A stretch of 64,000 nt of DNA from positions 15,407-79,406 of the forward strand of contig CAYYJM010000001.1 of NCBI GenBank assembly GCA_964471755.1, read 5' to 3'. The stretch is from CAYYJM01 sp964471755 (GTDB lineage: Bacteria > Planctomycetota > Planctomycetia > Gemmatales > Gemmataceae). This document shows, piece after piece, positions 61,182 through 64,000 of this stretch; position 1 is the stretch's first letter; every line of letters starts with the position of its first letter. The notes below the pieces were generated by a model that saw nothing but the letters and a program-made list of their open reading frames with translations, did not search any database and was not told where the DNA came from. A program made the position numbers and the translations under genes.

Positions 61182-61655
61182 ATGGCCGATCTCACCACTC
61201 TCATCCACCAGTATCTGGAAGGACCGACACTCCTGCGTCAGGCCGTCGCTGGCCTGACACGGGAGCAACTCCGCGCCCGGCCGATCGCTGGCAAGTGGAC
61301 GACGCTGGAATGTGTCGCTCACATCACTGACTTCGAGCCGATCCTGGCCGACCGGATCAAGCGCATGATCGCGCTGGACAATCCGATCCTCCAGGGAGCC
61401 GACGAGAATCACTTCGTGACCGCGCTGGCTTACAACGATCGCGATCTGGAAGAGGAGTTGCGCATCGTCGAGGTGACCCGGTCGCAGCTCGGCCGCATTC
61501 TGCGCACGAAGGGGCCGGAGATTCTCGCCCGACCCGGGACGCACAGCGAGCGGGGGCCGCGTACCCTGGAACAGATCCTTCAGGGCGTGATCGATCACAT
61601 CCCACACCACGTCGCATTCATCCACGAGAAGCGGAAGGCTTTGGGCCTGGCGTGA
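61182..61655 (+). CDS. DinB-like four-helix-bundle protein
   Basis: 157 aa from ATG 61182, GAGG about 9 nt upstream. It begins MADLTTLIHQYLEGPTLLRQ, with GKWTTLECVAHITDFEPILA and the C-terminal ILQGVIDHIPHHVAFIHEKR. The spaced histidines (one in VAHITD, two in IPHHV) fit the metal site of DinB/YfiT-like proteins, which are thiol- or metal-dependent transferases in some bacteria. The exact reaction is unknown. It is the last gene of the dnaX-to-lptB series. Its stop lies 2 bp from the convergent ATPase gene. Confidence 0.8.
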   Translation: MADLTTLIHQYLEGPTLLRQAVAGLTREQLRARPIAGKWTTLECVAHITDFEPILADRIKRMIALDNPILQGADENHFVTALAYNDRDLEEELRIVEVTRSQLGRILRTKGPEILARPGTHSERGPRTLEQILQGVIDHIPHHVAFIHEKRKALGLA

Positions 61656-61657
61656 GG

Positions 61658-63070
61658 TCAGGAACTCGCCGGGCCACGCTCGCCGAAGACCGTCGCGTCC
61701 CCCTCGATCACCCGGCGAAGCAGCTTCAACCGGGTCAATCCCTCCAGGATGAATTCCACCGCGCTCGCCCGGCGCGGCAGGGACGCCGATGAACCGACCA
61801 GGCCATCCACCGCCAGGGCCAGGACCGGGAAACGCGACTCCAGTTCCCGGTGGCGATCGCTCCCGCTCCGATCACTGACCGAAAAGGTGAGCCCACCCTG
61901 AAACGCCGCGACGATCGGCCCCGGCTCCAGACTCGGACAGCGTTCCGCGAACACCACCCGGACAGCCTCGCCCCGCAGCCCCTCGAACAGGGTTTCGTCC
62001 TGCGTCTCCTCGGTCAGGGCCAGTTCGACCTTGCCCCGGGCCGCGGCATCGAGAGCCGGCAGATCGCAGATTCGCGGCACCGCCTCCGGTTCGCCCAGCA
62101 GCAGGGCCCGTCGCTCGGCACTGCTGGCGAGAACCTCCGCCGCCGTGATCGAGAGTCGGACGCTCACCCCGGATTCCGCGTTGACTGCGGGACTCTGCCG
62201 GGCCAGGCGGACGAACTCCTCGACCACGTCGAGCATGAAATCCGGAACCTGCACGATCATCTCGTCCCGTTCCAGGTTGGCGTTGTCGCGGATGATGGCC
62301 ACCCCCTCGGCCCGTGTTCGGGGATAGTGCGTGCGGATGACGCTGCCGATGCGATCCTTCAGCGGCGTGACGATCCGGCCACGGTTGGTGTAGTCCTCCG
62401 GGTTGGCACTGAAGACAACACACAGATCCAGGGGCAGACGCAGCGGGAAGCCGCGAATCTGGACGTCGCGTTCCTCCAGGATGTTGAACAGAGCGACCTG
62501 GATACGCGGGCTCAGATCCGGCAACTCGTTGAGGCAGAAGATCCCTCGATTGGCCCGTGGGATCAGGCCGAAATGCAGCAGCCGTTCGTCGGCCAGGGAC
62601 CGGCCTTCGAGATGACGCGCCCAGTCGATCTCACCGAGCAGGTCGGCGACAGTCGTGTCCGGTGTCGCCAGCTTCTCGTGATAGCGGTCGTCCCGGCCGA
62701 TCCATTCGATCGGCGCATCGTCGCCAAGGCGAGCGACCAGGTCGCGACCGTGAGCGCTGATCGGAGCGAAGGGGTCATCGTGAACATCGCTGCCGGCCAG
62801 GATGGGCAGGGCGTCATCGAGGAGCTGAACGAGCTGACGGAGCAGGCGCGTCTTGGCCTGACCGCGCAGGCCGAGGAGCAGGAAATCGTGCCGGGCCAGC
62901 AGCGCGTTCTGAATCTGTGGCAGGACCGTGTCGTCGTAGCCGACGATGCCGGGGAAGAGCGGCCGCCCCTGGCGCAGGGCCTGGAGGAGGTTGCGGCGAA
63001 GCTCCTGCTTGACCGACTGCGAACGATGGCCGGCCGCTCGCAGTTCTCCCAGTGTTCGCGGTCGCGTCAT
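61658..63070 (-). CDS. Mg-chelatase-like AAA+ ATPase
   Basis: 470 aa from ATG 63070 (weak GAGAAAA upstream); ATG 63148 would add 26 residues without homology. It begins MTRPRTLGELRAAGHRSQSV. The P-loop is FLLLGLRGQAKTRLLRQL, an unusual form. FCLNELPDLSPRIQVALFNI is the chelatase-type Walker B/helix 2 block, with LCVVFSANPEDYTNRG (sensor 1) and PLKDRIGSVIRTHYP. The layout fits the MoxR/ChlI group of ATPases that usually act with a VWA-domain protein, which is not visible next to it. Its target is unknown. Confidence 0.82.
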   Translation of the reverse strand: MTRPRTLGELRAAGHRSQSVKQELRRNLLQALRQGRPLFPGIVGYDDTVLPQIQNALLARHDFLLLGLRGQAKTRLLRQLVQLLDDALPILAGSDVHDDPFAPISAHGRDLVARLGDDAPIEWIGRDDRYHEKLATPDTTVADLLGEIDWARHLEGRSLADERLLHFGLIPRANRGIFCLNELPDLSPRIQVALFNILEERDVQIRGFPLRLPLDLCVVFSANPEDYTNRGRIVTPLKDRIGSVIRTHYPRTRAEGVAIIRDNANLERDEMIVQVPDFMLDVVEEFVRLARQSPAVNAESGVSVRLSITAAEVLASSAERRALLLGEPEAVPRICDLPALDAAARGKVELALTEETQDETLFEGLRGEAVRVVFAERCPSLEPGPIVAAFQGGLTFSVSDRSGSDRHRELESRFPVLALAVDGLVGSSASLPRRASAVEFILEGLTRLKLLRRVIEGDATVFGERGPASS

Positions 63071-63434
63071 GTTTTTTCTCGAAAGCCCCGGGCTGTCGGC
63101 CAGGATATGGCTCAACCCATGATCTGGACAGGAGATACCGCAACGCATCGGAAGAAAAAAATCTGCCCGGAGAAAGCCCGCAGAACCGCTTGACGGCCTC
63201 GTTCGATTCCCCTACTAAGAGTGTACCTCGGAGGGAAGCCCGGCCCTGGTGGATCTGTTGCCGCATCTTGACTCTGAGGTCGAAACCCGGAATGGGAATG
63301 AGGCCTGCACCCCGAAGGTGACGTCGAGGCCGCTGGGACGCGACGACGCCGAAGGAACTGATTGAGCCACGCGACCCGTCGTCATCGACGGTTCGCTTTC
63401 GAGATACTTTCTGTCCTGGATCGAGGATCCCCTG
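63071..63434. other. Intergenic region between ATPase and acidic-protein genes
   Basis: 364 bp with no recognised gene. It includes an A7 run (63155-63161) and a possible plus-strand promoter: TTGACG (63190-63195), 17-nt spacer, TACTAA (63213-63218). GAGG lies 8 nt before the acidic ORF. The minus-strand promoter of the ATPase gene must also lie here, but I cannot place it. Confidence 0.4.
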
Positions 63435-63788
<354 letters not shown>

Positions 63789-63810
63789 GGCTTGAGTTGA
63801 GAGAAAGAAC

Positions 63811-63862
63811 CGAGGCCGTGGTTCGGACCGATTTTCGGTGCGAACCACGGCCTCGATTTTTT
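63811..63862 (+). terminator. Rho-independent terminator after poly-Asp gene
   Basis: The arms CGAGGCCGTGGTTCG (63811-63825) and CGAACCACGGCCTCG (63841-63855) are perfect 15-bp complements, followed by ATTTTTT. Confidence 0.93.
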
Positions 63863-63905
63863 GCTTCCGGGTAAGTCTGGGTCCATTCCGGTATCGAGCC
63901 AAAAC

Positions 63906-64000
63906 GTAGGGTGGGCGGGAGCGCCACCGACGCCCAGTCGTCCCGGAAGGCCGGAACAGCGCAGGCCCACCAATCCTCGCTCAGGAGCGCAGCGACACCG
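63906..64000. mobile_element. MITE-like element, copy B (truncated by window end)
   Basis: It begins with the same 20-base terminal repeat as copy A and matches it over all 95 visible bases with 14 mismatches by eye. The right terminal repeat lies outside the window. Confidence 0.85.

Overview
The window is chromosomal DNA from a high-GC planctomycete, most likely of the Gemmata branch (Gemmatales). The main pointers are a protein with the Gemmata-type TIGR02996 N-terminal domain (34135-35673), a cysteine-rich wall protein resembling the YTV type, ExbD proteins carrying GYF_2-like N-terminal domains, a MoxR/DUF58 gene cluster, a caspase-fold protein with a zinc ribbon, and a WD40 protein that begins with the module usually seen in planctomycete kinase-WD40 proteins. 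No tRNA, rRNA, CRISPR array, prophage or transposase gene was seen. The strong third-position GC bias makes long empty frames opposite many genes; these were left out.

Layout. 1-6172 (minus): mutL (cut by the window edge), a sigma-54-dependent response regulator, an ion-channel-like protein with two NAD-binding (RCK) units, and a Spherulin-4-like protein interrupted by a 10-N assembly gap. 6396-14973: a small membrane protein, then on the minus strand kdsD, kdsC, a giant OstA/LptC-like protein, a CYTH enzyme, panC and mgtE. 15143-21669: the Cys-rich protein, an ExbB-ExbD-ExbD operon, and an exported esterase-like protein. 21773-34002 (all minus): a TPR protein, a six-gene MoxR operon whose genes nearly all overlap, two tiny genes, a carotenoid oxygenase and a membrane-anchored protein. 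34135-48736: mixed housekeeping and hypothetical genes, including rarD, an MsbA-like ABC exporter, FHA, SDR, a phosphoesterase, purine nucleoside phosphorylase, a degenerate caspase-fold protein, cinA and a TIM-barrel isomerase. 48898-55411: a WD40/TPR protein, an SH3-like protein and a cyclophilin lipoprotein. 55408-61655: promoter, SRP RNA, dnaX, ybaB/ebfC, recR, rpoN, lptB and a DinB-like gene, all in one direction. 61658-64000: a MoxR/Mg-chelatase-type ATPase and a poly-aspartate protein with a clear terminator.

How the genes fit together. Several genes belong to Gram-negative envelope construction: kdsD and kdsC (Kdo), an Lpt-bridge-like periplasmic protein, LptB next to rpoN, and an MsbA-like exporter. 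This supports a lipopolysaccharide-type outer membrane. The replication and recombination block dnaX-ybaB-recR carries the SRP RNA gene directly upstream, as in Bacillus. dnaX contains an A9 run with stop codons just beyond it in both shifted frames, which predicts a programmed short (gamma-like) product. Large palindromes sit at four convergent gene junctions, and a MITE-like element is present in two copies.

Start sites were chosen from Shine-Dalgarno spacing, start of homology and signal peptides. Functions are assigned from motifs read by eye, without database searches.
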